A stretch of DNA of 64,000 nucleotides, taken from assembly GCF_000739995.1 (NCBI RefSeq), contig NZ_BBJX01000001.1:248001-312000 (forward strand). Reading direction: 5' to 3'. Shown in pieces: positions 1-9,614 of this stretch. The position numbers and the translations under genes were made by a program. The notes below the pieces were generated by a model, which was not told where the DNA came from, did not search any database, and worked only from the letters and a program-made list of their open reading frames with translations. Each line of letters starts with the position of its first letter. Within the stretch, counting starts at the first letter, position 1. This DNA comes from Comamonas granuli NBRC 101663. Its GTDB lineage: Bacteria; Pseudomonadota; Gammaproteobacteria; Burkholderiales; Burkholderiaceae_C.

Positions 1-588
1 GCCCCAGCTCAACTCCTCACCGCCGCCGGCAAACATCACGTCCTGCATGCCCCAGGCGATCTGCTGCGCCGCAGCGCCTATGCAGTGCGCCGAGGTGGAA
101 CAGGCCGAGGTGATGGAGTAATTGATGCCCTTGACCTTGAAGTTGGTCGCCAGGCAGGCCGAGACGGTGGAGCTCATGCAGCGCGTGACCTGGTAGGGCC
201 CCACGCGGCGGATGCCTTTGTCGCGCAGGGTGTCCGCGGCCTCGATCTGGTGGGCCGGCGAACCGCCGCCCGAGCCCATGATGAGGCCGGTGCGCGGGTG
301 GCTGACCTGCTCGGGGGTGAGGCCGGCCTGGGCGATCGCGTCTTCGAGGGCGATCTGCGCGTAGGCGGCCGCATCGCCCATGAAGCGCAATTGCTTGCGG
401 TCGATGCGCGCCTCGACGTCGATATGGGGCACACCGGCGACCTGGCTGCGCAGGCCCATCTCGGTGAACTTCTCCACCGCCTGGATGCCGCTCCGGCCCT
501 CGCGCAGGGCGGCCTCGACGGTGGCCAGGTCGTTGCCAATGCACGAGACGATGCCCGCGCCCGTGATGACTACGCGCTTCTTGGTCAT
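1..588 (-). CDS. fabB: beta-ketoacyl-ACP synthase I (partial)
   Basis: N-terminal 196 residues of a condensing enzyme; the rest lies beyond the left edge. It elongates acyl-ACP in type II fatty acid synthesis and, with FabA, is needed for unsaturated fatty acids. The start [12 protein letters not shown] is typical of KAS I/II, and the nucleophile Cys163 sits in SACSTSAHC, the same position as in E. coli FabB. Its ATG overlaps the fabA stop by four bases (ATGA), so fabA-fabB form one translationally coupled unit. The FabA partner favours KAS I (FabB) over KAS II (FabF). The catalytic histidines cannot be checked because they are off the window. Confidence 0.95.
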   Translation of the reverse strand, partial: MTKKRVVITGAGIVSCIGNDLATVEAALREGRSGIQAVEKFTEMGLRSQVAGVPHIDVEARIDRKQLRFMGDAAAYAQIALEDAIAQAGLTPEQVSHPRTGLIMGSGGGSPAHQIEAADTLRDKGIRRVGPYQVTRCMSSTVSACLATNFKVKGINYSITSACSTSAHCIGAAAQQIAWGMQDVMFAGGGEELSWG

Positions 589-1106
589 GCCGCTTCCTTG
601 CTGTCGCCCTCGCGCAGGAACAGACCCACGCGCAGGTCATTGGCCACGTAGATTTCCTTGCCGTCGGCGAGCAGGCGCGCGTCGCCGATGGCCATGTTGA
701 GCTTGCGCTTGATGACGCGCTTGATGTCGATTTCGTACCGCACGAGCTTGACATCCGGGCCCACCTCGCCGGTGAACTTGACCTCGCCCGCGCCCAGCGC
801 GCGGCCCCGGCCCGGCAGGCGCAGCCAGGTGAGGTAAAAGCCGATGAGCTGCCACATGGCGTCGAGCCCCAGGCAGCCGGGCATGACCGGGTCGCCCTGG
901 AAATGGCAGGCGAAGAACCACAGGTCGGGCCGCACGTCCAGTTCGGCCTCGATGCGGCCCAGGCCGTGGGCGCCGCCATCGCTGTCGATGTGCGTGATGC
1001 GGTCGAACATCAGCATGGGCGGCAGCGGCAGGCGCCCGCTGTCGGGACCGAAAAGCCGGCCCTCGCCCGAGGCGATCAGTTGGTCATAGGAAAAGGATTC
1101 GGCCAT
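585..1106 (-). CDS. fabA: 3-hydroxydecanoyl-ACP dehydratase/isomerase
   Basis: FabA dehydrates 3-hydroxydecanoyl-ACP and isomerises trans-2 to cis-3-decenoyl-ACP, the branch point to unsaturated fatty acids. From ATG 1106 the protein is 173 residues, against 172 in E. coli. The hot-dog-fold active site is visible: His68 in [12 protein letters not shown] and Asp82 in GLDAMWQL, 14 residues apart as in the family. A longer reading upstream to 1184 is open, but the conserved start [14 protein letters not shown] argues for 1106. It is coupled to fabB by a 4-base overlap. Confidence 0.96.
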   Translation of the reverse strand: MAESFSYDQLIASGEGRLFGPDSGRLPLPPMLMFDRITHIDSDGGAHGLGRIEAELDVRPDLWFFACHFQGDPVMPGCLGLDAMWQLIGFYLTWLRLPGRGRALGAGEVKFTGEVGPDVKLVRYEIDIKRVIKRKLNMAIGDARLLADGKEIYVANDLRVGLFLREGDSKEAA

Positions 1107-1191
1107 CGTCAGTCGTGCTCCGCGCTGGCGGCTGGGGCCGCCGCCGTTGGTTTCATCGAGGGTCCCGCAAGGGATGTGCAACAAACGCCCA

Positions 1192-2778
1192 TTATCCCGT
1201 ATGCCCCGGCACAGCCCGGCGCCGCCCGCGCGCGGCCCAGGCCGCCAGCAGCGCCAGGGTGCCCAGCCCCCACAGGGGCCACAGCCCCCAGCGCCCCGCC
1301 CACCGGGCGTAAGGCGTGGGTGGGCCGTCGCGCCCCTGGACCTGTCCGGTGAGCATGCCGCGCTCGTGGCGCGCGAACTGCTGCACGACCACGCCGCGGT
1401 GGTCGATGATGGCCGTGGCGCCCGTGTTCGTGGCGCGCACCATGGGGCGCTCGAACTCCAGCGCGCGCATGCGGCTGATCGCCAGGTGCTGGTCTATGGC
1501 CAGCGTGTTGCCGAACCAGCCGATATTGCTCAGGTTCACGAACACCGTGGGGGCCGCCGCCGCGCCCTGTGCGAACTGCGCGGCCAGCTCTTCGCCGAAC
1601 AGGTCCTCGTAGCAGATGTTGGGCGCCAGGCGCTCGCCGCGCCAGGCGAAGGACGGCTGTACCAGTGCGCCACGGCGGAAGTCCCCCAGCGGGATGTGCA
1701 GCAGGTCGGTGAACCAGCGGAAGAAGGGCGGGATGAACTCCCCGAAGGGCACGAGATGGTGCTTGTCGTAGCGGTAGGGCCGCTCCTGCCCCGGGCGCAG
1801 GCCGAGCACGGAATTGGTGTAGCCCTGCTCCATGCTGCCCAGCGGCATGCCCAGCAGCGCGGCCCGGCCCTCCGCGCCGTAGTGGCTGGCGAGGTCTGCC
1901 AGGTAGCCTTCGGGCAGTTGCGCAGGCAGCAGAGGCAAGGCGGTCTCCGGGGCCACCACCAGGGCCTGGTGCGGCTGCAGCAGGCGCTCGCGGTACCACT
2001 GCAAGGCCATGGGCACGCCCGAGCCGGGCTGGAATTTCTCGTCCTGCGGGATATTGCCCTGCAGCAGCACCAGCGGCAGGGGCGCACGCGGCGGAGCCTG
2101 CGGCGCACGGCAGTCCTGGACGGCGCAATCGCGCTGCAGCGCCGCCGCACCCAGCAGGCCCGCCAGCAGCAGCGCCAGCGCCCAGGCGCGCCCGCGGTGC
2201 AGGTCCGGCACCCGCGCCTGGGCCAGCAGCATGGCCAGGAAGGCGGCCACGGCCCCCACGCCATAGACCCCGCCATAGCGCGCCAGTGCCGCCAGCGGGC
2301 CCTGCACATGCGCATAGCCGCCCGCCCCCCAGGGGAAGCCCGTCCACCAGGTGCCGCGCGCCAGCTCTGCGAGCAGCCAGAGCGCAGCAAAAAAAAGAGC
2401 GCCTAGCGCCCTGTTGGCGGGCCTTAGAGCCCAAAACAGTCCTGAAACCACTGCATAGTAGCTGCCCAGGAAAAGCGCCAGCACCAGCACGGCCGCCACG
2501 GCCAGCGGTGCCGCCAGACCGCCGTAGATATGCATGGAGATGAACAGCCACCAGAACGTGCCCGCGAGCCAGGCCGTGGCGAAGGCCCCGCCCATCCAGG
2601 CCGCGGCGCGCCAGCCCGGCGCCCTGTGCAGCAGGCGCGCAAAGACCACGAGCGCCGCCACCTGCAGCCACCATGCGGGCTGCCCGCTGCCCGGCAACGC
2701 CAGCGCCGCGGCCTGCGCCAGGCCCGCGCACAGCGCCAGCGGCACGGCCCGCCGGCTCCAGGGGGCGGTGGTGCTCAT
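1192..2778 (-). CDS. lnt: apolipoprotein N-acyltransferase
   Basis: Integral inner-membrane enzyme (528 residues) that adds the third acyl chain to the N-terminal cysteine of lipoproteins. About six hydrophobic segments fill residues 10-215, followed by a periplasmic nitrilase-type domain at about 235-480 and a last membrane helix near 495-516. The catalytic triad is intact: Glu278 in VVAPETALP, Lys339 in [12 protein letters not shown], Cys389 in NICYEDLFG. The chosen ATG overlaps the stop of corC by four bases; an upstream open extension lacks a membrane-protein start. corC-lnt is a common proteobacterial pair. Confidence 0.95.
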   Translation of the reverse strand: MSTTAPWSRRAVPLALCAGLAQAAALALPGSGQPAWWLQVAALVVFARLLHRAPGWRAAAWMGGAFATAWLAGTFWWLFISMHIYGGLAAPLAVAAVLVLALFLGSYYAVVSGLFWALRPANRALGALFFAALWLLAELARGTWWTGFPWGAGGYAHVQGPLAALARYGGVYGVGAVAAFLAMLLAQARVPDLHRGRAWALALLLAGLLGAAALQRDCAVQDCRAPQAPPRAPLPLVLLQGNIPQDEKFQPGSGVPMALQWYRERLLQPHQALVVAPETALPLLPAQLPEGYLADLASHYGAEGRAALLGMPLGSMEQGYTNSVLGLRPGQERPYRYDKHHLVPFGEFIPPFFRWFTDLLHIPLGDFRRGALVQPSFAWRGERLAPNICYEDLFGEELAAQFAQGAAAAPTVFVNLSNIGWFGNTLAIDQHLAISRMRALEFERPMVRATNTGATAIIDHRGVVVQQFARHERGMLTGQVQGRDGPPTPYARWAGRWGLWPLWGLGTLALLAAWAARGRRRAVPGHTG

Positions 2779-3650
2779 CCGGTGCCGGATGCGGAATCCT
2801 GGGGCCGGGGTTCCACCTTGAACCAGCGCACCGCCCCGCCCTTGGTGTGCAGCACGACGAATTGCAGCCCACACAGCACGAGCTGCTCGCCGCGCTTGGG
2901 CACATGCCCCATCTCGTGCGCGATGAGGCCGCCGATGGTATCGAACTCCTCCTCGGGGTCACTGCCCGCCAGGTCCACGCCAAAGGCCTCGGCCACGCGC
3001 TCCACGGGGGTGTCGCCGCTCACGCGGTAGGTGTGGTCGGCCAGGGCGAAGATGTCGCCCTCGTCCTCGGGAATGTCGAACTCGTCCTCGATCTCGCCGA
3101 CGATTTGTTCGAGCACGTCCTCGATGGTGACGAGACCGGCGACGCGGCCGAACTCGTCGATGACCACGGCCAGGTGGTTGCGGTTGCCGCGGAACTCGCG
3201 CAGCAGGTCGTTCAGTCCCTTGCTCTCGGGAACGAACACCGCCGGTCGCAGGAGCGCGCGCACATTCAGGTCCGGCGAGCGCTGCAGCTTGAGCAGGTCC
3301 TTGGCCATGAGGATGCCGATGATGTTCTCGCGCTCGCCCTGGTACACCGGAAACCGCGAATGCGCGGTGTTGATGATGAGCTTGAGCATCTCCTCATAGG
3401 GCGCATCGATGTCCACCAGGTCCATGCGCGGCGCGGCAACCATCACGTCGCCCGCGCTCATGTCGGCCATGCGGATCACGCGCTCGAGCATGACGCGCGA
3501 CTCGGCGCCGATCACTTCGTTGCTCTCGGCCTCGGCCAGGGTCTCGATCAGCTCTTCGGCCGAGTCCGGCCCCGGGTGGATGAACTCCACCAGTTTTTGC
3601 AGGAGCGTGCGCTTGTCTTCGGGGGGACGCGCAGGGTGCGGTTCTGACAC
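2775..3650 (-). CDS. corC: CBS-domain HlyC/CorC family protein
   Basis: Cytosolic protein of 291 residues with two CBS domains (about 65-190) and a C-terminal CorC_HlyC domain (about 205-285), matching the E. coli CorC/YbeX architecture. The family is linked to magnesium/cobalt handling, and in many proteobacteria it lies in a ybeZ-ybeY-ybeX-lnt string. Here phoH/ybeY are 55 kb away and only corC-lnt remain together. Translation appears to begin at a GTG at 3650; no ATG lies near the N-terminus. The overlap with lnt suggests coupling. The exact transport role is unproven. Confidence 0.88.
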   Translation of the reverse strand: MSEPHPARPPEDKRTLLQKLVEFIHPGPDSAEELIETLAEAESNEVIGAESRVMLERVIRMADMSAGDVMVAAPRMDLVDIDAPYEEMLKLIINTAHSRFPVYQGERENIIGILMAKDLLKLQRSPDLNVRALLRPAVFVPESKGLNDLLREFRGNRNHLAVVIDEFGRVAGLVTIEDVLEQIVGEIEDEFDIPEDEGDIFALADHTYRVSGDTPVERVAEAFGVDLAGSDPEEEFDTIGGLIAHEMGHVPKRGEQLVLCGLQFVVLHTKGGAVRWFKVEPRPQDSASGTG

Positions 3651-3818
3651 AGCCTTGGACGCAGGACGTGCGGTAGTGGAACAGACCCCGAGGATAACGG
3701 ATTGCCCGCGGTGCCGGCACGGGCAGCGGATGGCGCCGCAGCACGCGGTCTGCTAGGGTGTGGGCACGGCGTCTCGGTTCTTGCAACAGCAAGGGATTTC
3801 CCGGGCGCCAGAATGTAA

Positions 3819-3836
3819 ATAAACGTTAACATTTAT
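3819..3836. promoter_or_regulatory. AT-rich imperfect palindrome in corC/MCP divergent region
   Basis: An 18-base sequence with GTTAAC at its centre matches its own reverse complement at 16 of 18 positions. It lies in very GC-rich surroundings, 60 bases upstream of the chemoreceptor start and 170 upstream of corC. It could be an operator or part of a promoter; no known factor is assigned. Confidence 0.4.
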
Positions 3837-3895
3837 CGGCACGCAACGGGACCACCCGGCTGCGGCCATGGGACTGCATAGGAGGCGCGCCGCAC

Positions 3896-5500
3896 ATGAT
3901 CGCATCTGGCATGGGCCTGGGCAAAAGGCTCACACTGAGTTTCACCGTCGTCATCGCCTTCATGGCCCTGGTGTCCATTCTGGCGTCCCTGCGCATCCAG
4001 GGCCTCAACGCCGAGATCGAGGCGCTGGTCAAGGACCGTTATCCCAAGACCAATGTGGCCAACCACATCAAGGACCAGATCAACGAGATCTCGCGCAGCA
4101 TGCTGGGCGTGCTCATCATGACCAACCCGGCCCAGGTCAAGGCCGAGATCGAGCACATCGGCAAGATCGACGCTGCCAACAACGAAGCCATCGCCCAGTT
4201 GGAGCGCATCATCACCGACGAGCAGGGGCGCGCGCTGCTCAAGGCCATCATCGAGATCCGCGACAAGTTCCGGCCGCTGCAGGGCGACTTCGTGAAGCTG
4301 GTGCAGGAGGACGCGAAAGACGAGGCACAGCTCAAGTACCTGTTCTCGATGCGGCCGCTGCAGAAGCGGTATTTCGACGCACTCGACGGCTTCGTGCAAT
4401 ACCAGAACAGCCAGATGGAGAGCGCGGGCGACGTCTCGGCCCAGGTGGCGCGCCAGACGGTGCTGCTCATCAGCGTGCTTGCCGTGGCTGCGGCCGTGGC
4501 CAGCGCAGTGGTGGGCCTGCTGGTCACGCGCAGCATCGTGACGCCGCTGAACCACGCCGTCACCGTGACGCGGCGCGTGGCGGCCGGCGACCTGACCAGC
4601 GCCATCGAAGCGGGTGCGCAGGACGAAGTGGGCCGCATGATGCAAGGCCTGCGCCACATGAACGACAGCCTGCGCCAACTCGTCAGCGAGGTGCACTCCA
4701 GCTCCCACACCATCGCCTCCGACGCCCAGGAGATCGCCGCCGACAACAGCCTGCTCAACGACCGCACGCAGGAACAGGCCCAGTTGCTGCAGGAAACCGC
4801 CTCGGCCCTGCACGACCTGACGGCCATCGTGCACCACAGCGCCGACAGCACCCAGGAGGCGGGGCGCCTGTCGACCACGGCCTCCGATGTGGCCGAACGC
4901 GGCGGCCAGGTGGTGGCCCAGGTGGTGCAGACCATGGGCGCCATCCACGGCTCGTCGCGCAAGATTGCCGACATCATCGGCGTCATCGACGGCATCGCGT
5001 TCCAGACCAACATCCTCGCGCTCAATGCCGCCGTCGAGGCGGCGCGCGCGGGTGAACAGGGCCGTGGCTTTGCCGTCGTGGCGTCCGAGGTGCGCAGCCT
5101 GGCCCAGCGCTCGGCCACGGCCGCCAAGGAGATCAAGCAGCTCATCGACGACTCCGTCGCCAACGTGGAAAACGGCCACCGCCTGGCCGGCCAGGCCGGT
5201 TCGACCATGACCGAGGTCGTCGAGAGCGTGCAGCGCGTGAACACCATCATGGGCGAGATCACGCGCGCCCACCAGGAGCAGAATTCCAGCATCGCGCGCG
5301 TGAACCAGTCCATCGGGCACCTCGAGGAGGTGACGCAGCACAACGCCGCCATGGTGGAAAAGGCCGCCCAGTCCGCGCAGTCCATGCACAATGAGGCCCA
5401 CCACCTGGCCACCGCCATCCGCCGGTTCAAGCTGGGTGCCGAAGGCCCGGTGCCGGCAGACCAAGCCGCGCCCGGCGCCCTGCCCGCCCTGCCGTGCTAG
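3896..5500 (+). CDS. methyl-accepting chemotaxis protein
   Basis: Transmembrane chemoreceptor of 534 residues that signals to CheA/CheW. Order: TM helix at about 12-33, helical periplasmic ligand domain of the 4-helix-bundle type at 34-185, second TM at about 187-208, HAMP at 209-262, and a cytoplasmic signalling coiled coil at 265-520. The hairpin tip is recognisable from [20 protein letters not shown] through [16 protein letters not shown]. The C-terminus carries no NWETF-like CheR-binding tail. AGGAGG lies ten bases before the ATG. No che genes are nearby, so it is an orphan receptor; its ligand is unknown. Confidence 0.93.
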   Translation: MIASGMGLGKRLTLSFTVVIAFMALVSILASLRIQGLNAEIEALVKDRYPKTNVANHIKDQINEISRSMLGVLIMTNPAQVKAEIEHIGKIDAANNEAIAQLERIITDEQGRALLKAIIEIRDKFRPLQGDFVKLVQEDAKDEAQLKYLFSMRPLQKRYFDALDGFVQYQNSQMESAGDVSAQVARQTVLLISVLAVAAAVASAVVGLLVTRSIVTPLNHAVTVTRRVAAGDLTSAIEAGAQDEVGRMMQGLRHMNDSLRQLVSEVHSSSHTIASDAQEIAADNSLLNDRTQEQAQLLQETASALHDLTAIVHHSADSTQEAGRLSTTASDVAERGGQVVAQVVQTMGAIHGSSRKIADIIGVIDGIAFQTNILALNAAVEAARAGEQGRGFAVVASEVRSLAQRSATAAKEIKQLIDDSVANVENGHRLAGQAGSTMTEVVESVQRVNTIMGEITRAHQEQNSSIARVNQSIGHLEEVTQHNAAMVEKAAQSAQSMHNEAHHLATAIRRFKLGAEGPVPADQAAPGALPALPC

Positions 5501-5554
5501 CGCGACTGCTGGCACGCCCCCGTTCACTGCGTAGCGATTTTCAGGAGATCACAC

Positions 5555-6148
5555 ATGTCATTTCGGGCCGCCTTCCAAGCGACTCTTGCCGCCACCGTTC
5601 TGTCTGCAGCCTGTGCCTTTGCGCCCCTGCATGCCGCCGAAGTCGGCGGGGTGAAGATCGAGGACACCGCCACCGTGGCAGGCAAGAACCTGGTGCTCAA
5701 CGGCTACGGCATGCGCCAGATCTTCGTCGTCAAGGCCTACGCCGCCGCGCTGTACCTGACGGAGAAGAAGGGCAGCGCAGCGGACATCCAGGCCATGACG
5801 ACGCCCAAGCGCGTGGCACTGCACATCCAGCGCGAGATCAACAGCGACGAGTTCGGCCAGCTGTTCATCACCTCGATGAACAAGAACTCGACCAAGGAGG
5901 AAAAGGCCAAGGTGGTGAACCAGACCGTCAAGTTCGGTGAAATGTTCGCCAGCCTGGAAAAGGTCAAGAAGGGTGACGTGGTCACGCTCGATTGGGTGCC
6001 CGACAAGGGTACCGTGAGCACACTCAACGGCAAGCAGATCGGCGAGACACTGCCCGACATCGCCTTCTACAACGCCGTGCTGCGCATCTGGCTGGGTGAC
6101 AGCCCAGTGCAGAACGACCTCAAGCGCAGCCTGCTGGGCGAGAAGTAA
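5555..6148 (+). CDS. secreted chalcone-isomerase-like protein
   Basis: 197 residues with a cleavable signal peptide (about 1-28, ending HAA) and a chalcone-isomerase-like fold typical of small periplasmic proteobacterial proteins. Conserved parts seen include LNGYGMRQIFVVKAYAAAL near the mature start and the RIWLGD segment near the C-terminus. Members generally lack flavonoid chemistry and may bind fatty acids or small hydrophobic ligands; the function here is unknown. A strong ribosome site (AGGAG) precedes the ATG. It follows the chemoreceptor by 54 bases, possibly as a separate transcript. Confidence 0.8.
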   Translation: MSFRAAFQATLAATVLSAACAFAPLHAAEVGGVKIEDTATVAGKNLVLNGYGMRQIFVVKAYAAALYLTEKKGSAADIQAMTTPKRVALHIQREINSDEFGQLFITSMNKNSTKEEKAKVVNQTVKFGEMFASLEKVKKGDVVTLDWVPDKGTVSTLNGKQIGETLPDIAFYNAVLRIWLGDSPVQNDLKRSLLGEK

Positions 6149-6158
6149 GCCGCACCAC

Positions 6159-6191
6159 GCGCGGGCCCGCCGGGGAGCGCGCGGCCCGCGC
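6159..6191. terminator. hairpin between convergent genes
   Basis: An 8-base perfect stem (GCGCGGGC / GCCCGCGC) with a GC-rich 17-base loop fills the space between two converging genes. There is no T tract, so it would be an atypical, possibly bidirectional terminator. Confidence 0.45.
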
Positions 6192-6196
6192 CGGCT

Positions 6197-6928
6197 TCAG
6201 CCGCCCTGCATGCTCAGGGCCTTGCGCACGCTCTCGCCCATGTCGCGCACGCCGGCAAGAAACATCTCCCACTGGCGCGACTGGCGCTTGAGCTGGTAGT
6301 CGACCTCGGCGTACTGCTGCTCGATGAGCTCGGCCATGCGCGAGTCCAGGCTGGGCGGCGGCAGCGCCAGAAAGGCCTCAGACTCGCTGCCATCGCACTG
6401 CACCCGGGCGCCCGCGTTGCGTGCAATGCGCAGCATGGCCGTGTTCTCCGACAAGGCATGGATGTAGACCATGCCCACCCCGGCATTGCGCGCGTGCATG
6501 ATGGCACGGTCGAACAGCCGCGCGCCATAGCCGCGCCCGCGCGCCGCTGGCGAGACGGACACGCCGAACTCCGCGCTGTGCGGATGCCCGGGCAGCGGCG
6601 CGTAGGCCAGGTGCGCCATGGCGACCAGATCCAGACGGCGGTTGTAGATGCCGTAGATGTCGTCGCGCGCGAAATCGAGCTGTTCCACGTAGCGGCGCAC
6701 CTGCTCGTCGCTCGCGGCATAACCGAAGCGCAGGTAGCGGTCGCCCGACTCGAGCGCCAGCAGATGTGCAGCAATACGCTCGCGGCTGCTGGGCGCAAGC
6801 GCGCGTATGGGCACCATGGGGTGCCACGCGCCCGCCGCGGCAGGCGCCGCAGGCACGGACGCGGGCGCCGGAGGTCCGGATTCCAGGGCGCCTAGGGCTG
6901 CGTCAAGCCATTCATTGCGGTGGGTCAT
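6197..6928 (-). CDS. GNAT-family N-acetyltransferase
   Basis: 243 residues. A GNAT fold lies at about 55-180, with the acetyl-CoA loop in ARGRGYGARLFDRAIMHARN and a downstream segment (IHALSENTAMLRIARNAGA) typical of the family. The C-terminal 50 residues (YAEVDYQLKRQSRQWEMFLAG) form an extra helix. The substrate is unknown. The ATG at 6928 was chosen over a long upstream open extension with unlikely composition. A TTATAT sequence ends seven bases before this ATG on the coding strand, so the mRNA could be leaderless. It lies downstream of the Lrp-type regulator but is separated by a strong hairpin. Confidence 0.78.
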   Translation of the reverse strand: MTHRNEWLDAALGALESGPPAPASVPAAPAAAGAWHPMVPIRALAPSSRERIAAHLLALESGDRYLRFGYAASDEQVRRYVEQLDFARDDIYGIYNRRLDLVAMAHLAYAPLPGHPHSAEFGVSVSPAARGRGYGARLFDRAIMHARNAGVGMVYIHALSENTAMLRIARNAGARVQCDGSESEAFLALPPPSLDSRMAELIEQQYAEVDYQLKRQSRQWEMFLAGVRDMGESVRKALSMQGG

Positions 6929-6987
6929 GCCGCAAATATAAGGGTTTTCCCGAATAACGCAAGCGCCTTTGCTGCAATGCAGCATCC

Positions 6988-7012
6988 GGTGCGGGCTCCA
7001 CCGGCCCGCACC
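6988..7012 (-). terminator. hairpin after the Lrp-type gene
   Basis: A perfect 9-base stem (GGTGCGGGC / GCCCGCACC, 7-base loop) begins a few bases past the stop of the regulator on its coding strand. It lacks a U tract. It probably separates the regulator transcript from the acetyltransferase gene. Confidence 0.5.
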
Positions 7013-7017
7013 GCGCT

Positions 7018-7500
7018 TCAGACGGGCACCGCAGTGGTCGTCTTCACGCGATCGAGCACGAAGCTGGTCTTGCAGTCCTGCACGCTGGGGTGCTTGAGCA
7101 GGGTGTCCATGATGAAGCGGCTGTAGTGCGCCATGTCGGCCACCACCACGCGCAACAGGTAGTCCATCTCGCCGGTGAGCGAGGCGCACTCGACCACCTC
7201 GGGCCAGGTCTGCACGCTGGCGCGGAACAGATCCATGGGGTTGCGCTTGTGGCTTTCGGTGTGTTTTTCGAGGCGTACGTTGAGGTAGGCCGTCAAACCG
7301 AGGCCCACGGCCTCGGGACGCACCAGGGCCACGTAGCGGTCGATCACACCGCTGTCCTCCATGCGCTTGACGCGGCGCAGCACCGCACTGGGCGACAGAC
7401 CCACCTGCTCGCCAATCACCTCGTAGGTTTCGCGCCCGTTCTCTTGCAGGCAGCGCAATATGGCCCGATCCAGCTTATCCAATGCGTCGTTGGTATTCAT
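7018..7500 (-). CDS. Lrp/AsnC-family transcriptional regulator
   Basis: 160 residues: N-terminal winged helix-turn-helix (about 5-60, with YEVIGEQVGLSPSAVLRRVKRM) and a C-terminal RAM ligand-binding domain (about 68-150). Members bind amino acids and usually control nearby amino-acid genes. Start chosen at ATG 7500 (MNTNDALDKLDRAIL), giving the usual family length. A 12-base sequence at its own start is repeated upstream of hppD about 2 kb away, suggesting autoregulation and control of tyrosine degradation (inference). Confidence 0.9.
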   Translation of the reverse strand: MNTNDALDKLDRAILRCLQENGRETYEVIGEQVGLSPSAVLRRVKRMEDSGVIDRYVALVRPEAVGLGLTAYLNVRLEKHTESHKRNPMDLFRASVQTWPEVVECASLTGEMDYLLRVVVADMAHYSRFIMDTLLKHPSVQDCKTSFVLDRVKTTTAVPV

Positions 7501-7517
7501 GACGCAAATTTTACGCA
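7500..7517. promoter_or_regulatory. candidate Lrp-type operator at regulator start
   Basis: TGACGCAAATTT begins at the last base of the regulator gene (its start codon) and continues upstream of it; the same 12 bases occur upstream of hppD at 9615-9626. Its position over the translation start fits autorepression. Assigned by repetition only. Confidence 0.45.
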
Positions 7518-7652
7518 GAAAAACCGCATTGGAACGCATTGTTTTTGCTCATAGGGTATGCACCGATGGCTGTGAAACCACCGTCGTCAGACAATCTTTT
7601 TTGCAAAAACGCACGATCGTTCGTTTTTCGCACCATACCTAGGAGACAATCC

Positions 7653-8585
7653 ATGATCGGTTTCGTCCGCCGCGCGCTGCGCGGCCTCGCTTTCGCGTGC
7701 GCCTCCCTGGCCCTGCTGCACAGCGCGCATGCGGGCACCTACACCCAGACGCGCTACCCCATCGTGCTCGTGCACGGCCTGTTCGGCTTTGACTCCGCGC
7801 TGGGGGTGGACTACTTCTATGGCATCCCCGAGGCCCTGCGTCGCGACGGCGCCAAGGTGTACGTGGCGCAGGTGTCGGCCGCCAACAGCACCGAGGTGCG
7901 CGGCGAGCAACTGCTGGCGCAGGTCAAGAACATCCTCGCACTCACGGGCGCACAGAAGGTCAACCTCATCGGCCATTCGCACGGCGGCCCGACCACGCGC
8001 TATGTGGCAGGCGTGGCTCCGCAACTCGTGGCCTCGGTGACCTCGGTGGGCGGCGTCAACCGCGGCTCGCGCGTGGCCGACATCCTGCGCGGCGTCGCAC
8101 CGGCCGGCAGCGTGAGCGAAAGTGTCGCCAACACGGCCGCCTCGGCCCTGGTCACGCTCATCAACCTGGTGTCCGGCGGCTCCCGCCTGCCCCAGATGCC
8201 CACCGCCGCACTCGATTCGCTCACCACCGCCGGATCGGCCAAGTTCAACCAGCGCTTTGGCGCTGGCGTGCCCACCAGCGGCTGCGGCAACGGCGCCGAG
8301 CTGGTGAACGGTGTGCGCTACTACTCCTGGACCGGCACCCGGACCCTGACCAACGTGCTCGACGTGAGCGACGCCCCCCTGGCCCTCATGGGCGTGGTGT
8401 TTGGCGAGGCCAACGACGGCCTGGTCTCGGCCTGCTCGTCGCGTCTGGGCAAGCACCTGGGCGACTATTCGCAAAACCACCTGGACGAGGTCAACCAGTT
8501 CCTCGGTCTGCGCGACTGGTTCGCCACCGACCCCGTGACGGTGTACCGCGACCACGCCAACCGCCTGAAGAACCTGGGCCTCTGA
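7653..8585 (+). CDS. secreted triacylglycerol lipase (family I.1/I.2)
   Basis: 310 residues with a signal peptide (1-27, ending AHA). Alpha/beta hydrolase with the oxyanion segment LVHGLFGFD, nucleophile Ser109 in GHSHGG, likely Asp255 in EANDGLVS and His276 in NHLDEVNQ. Cys211 and Cys261 are placed like the disulfide of Pseudomonas/Burkholderia lipases, and the calcium-site region surrounds them. Such lipases need a membrane foldase, encoded directly downstream, and leave by type II secretion. AGGAGA precedes ATG 7653; the longer upstream reading has no signal peptide. Confidence 0.93.
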   Translation: MIGFVRRALRGLAFACASLALLHSAHAGTYTQTRYPIVLVHGLFGFDSALGVDYFYGIPEALRRDGAKVYVAQVSAANSTEVRGEQLLAQVKNILALTGAQKVNLIGHSHGGPTTRYVAGVAPQLVASVTSVGGVNRGSRVADILRGVAPAGSVSESVANTAASALVTLINLVSGGSRLPQMPTAALDSLTTAGSAKFNQRFGAGVPTSGCGNGAELVNGVRYYSWTGTRTLTNVLDVSDAPLALMGVVFGEANDGLVSACSSRLGKHLGDYSQNHLDEVNQFLGLRDWFATDPVTVYRDHANRLKNLGL

Positions 8586-8605
8586 CCCCCGGCCCGCCAC
8601 CGCCC

Positions 8606-9571
8606 ATGCGTCGCAGCACCATCGCCTGGGTCGGTGCCGGCCTGCTCGCCGCCGCAGCAGCCCTGTGGTGGCTGCAACCGGACGGGTCTGCCGCCAGCGC
8701 CCCCGGCAGCGGCGCGGGCGCACAGACCGGCCCCGTCGCCAATGGCCGGCCGCTCGCCACGGACGCGGTGGGCGGCGCAGGCAGGCAGGGCAATGGCGCA
8801 TCCGCCCCTGGCAGCGCAGGCGCCGACCCGCTGCTCACCCCCGGCCTGCGCGACGCCATCGAGGCGCTGCTGCATGCCGCGGGCGAAGCCCCCGACCCCG
8901 AAACGCTCAAGCAGCGCATCGCCGCGCTGGCGGGCCAGCACTTTGCGCCCGAGCTGGTCACGCGCGCACTGGCCCTGGCCGGGCGCTACGTGGACTACCG
9001 CGTCGCCCTGGGCCAGCTCAAGCCGCCGGCCGACGCCAGCGATCCGCGCGCCCTGCGCACCGCCGCCGAGCAGCGGCGCACGCTGCGCCTGCGCTATTTC
9101 GACGGTGACGAGTACGATGCCCTGTTCGGCCAGGAGCAGTTGCTCGACGACTACATGCTGGCGCGCCTGGAGATCGAGCGCAACAGCGCACTCGACGCCC
9201 CCCAAAAGCGCCTGGCATTGGCCGATGCCGAGGCGCAACTGCCGCCGGCCTTGCGTGCCGCACGCGCCGAATCCGTGGCCCATGTGGCTGCGGCGCAGCA
9301 GACGGCCGCCTACGACGCACAGGGGGTGGACGACGCCACCCGCTTCGCCCAGCGCGCTGCCACCCACGGCGCCGAGGCCGCCGGGCGCCTGGCCCGCCTG
9401 GACCAGGAGGAACGCGCCTGGAACGCCCGCCTGGACCAGTACCAGCAGGCGCTGAACCAAGGCCAGGAGCCAGCGCGGCTGGAGCAACTGCGCCACCAGC
9501 TCTTCTCGCCCGAGGAGCAATTGCGCATCGACGCGGCGCTGGCGTTGCGCCAGAACACCGGGGCGCGCTGA
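8606..9571 (+). CDS. lipase-specific foldase (lipase chaperone)
   Basis: 321 residues. An N-terminal membrane anchor (about 5-24) is followed by an Ala/Gly/Pro-rich linker and a long, highly helical, Gln/Ala/Arg-rich periplasmic part, the layout of steric foldases (Lif/LifO). It folds the lipase encoded 20 bases upstream before secretion. The family signature R-x-x-F-D-Y-(F/C)-L-(S/T)-A in the first mini-domain appears here only as RDAIEALLHA, and the preceding strand region is shortened. Identity is secure from position and overall form; the weak motif is notable. Confidence 0.85.
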   Translation: MRRSTIAWVGAGLLAAAAALWWLQPDGSAASAPGSGAGAQTGPVANGRPLATDAVGGAGRQGNGASAPGSAGADPLLTPGLRDAIEALLHAAGEAPDPETLKQRIAALAGQHFAPELVTRALALAGRYVDYRVALGQLKPPADASDPRALRTAAEQRRTLRLRYFDGDEYDALFGQEQLLDDYMLARLEIERNSALDAPQKRLALADAEAQLPPALRAARAESVAHVAAAQQTAAYDAQGVDDATRFAQRAATHGAEAAGRLARLDQEERAWNARLDQYQQALNQGQEPARLEQLRHQLFSPEEQLRIDAALALRQNTGAR

Positions 9572-9614
9572 AACCCTGCATACGCACACCCCTCACGTGC
9601 GCATGGCCTTGCGT

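Noticed and set aside
1109-2983. A 624-codon minus-strand frame overlapping lnt and corC
   Set aside because: It is the third-position-GC shadow of lnt and corC, both of which carry full catalytic or domain motifs in their own frames.
3810-3840. Sigma-28 flagellar promoter for the chemoreceptor
   Set aside because: A GCCGATAA sequence exists only on the opposite strand and lacks a matching -35, so it cannot drive the receptor gene.
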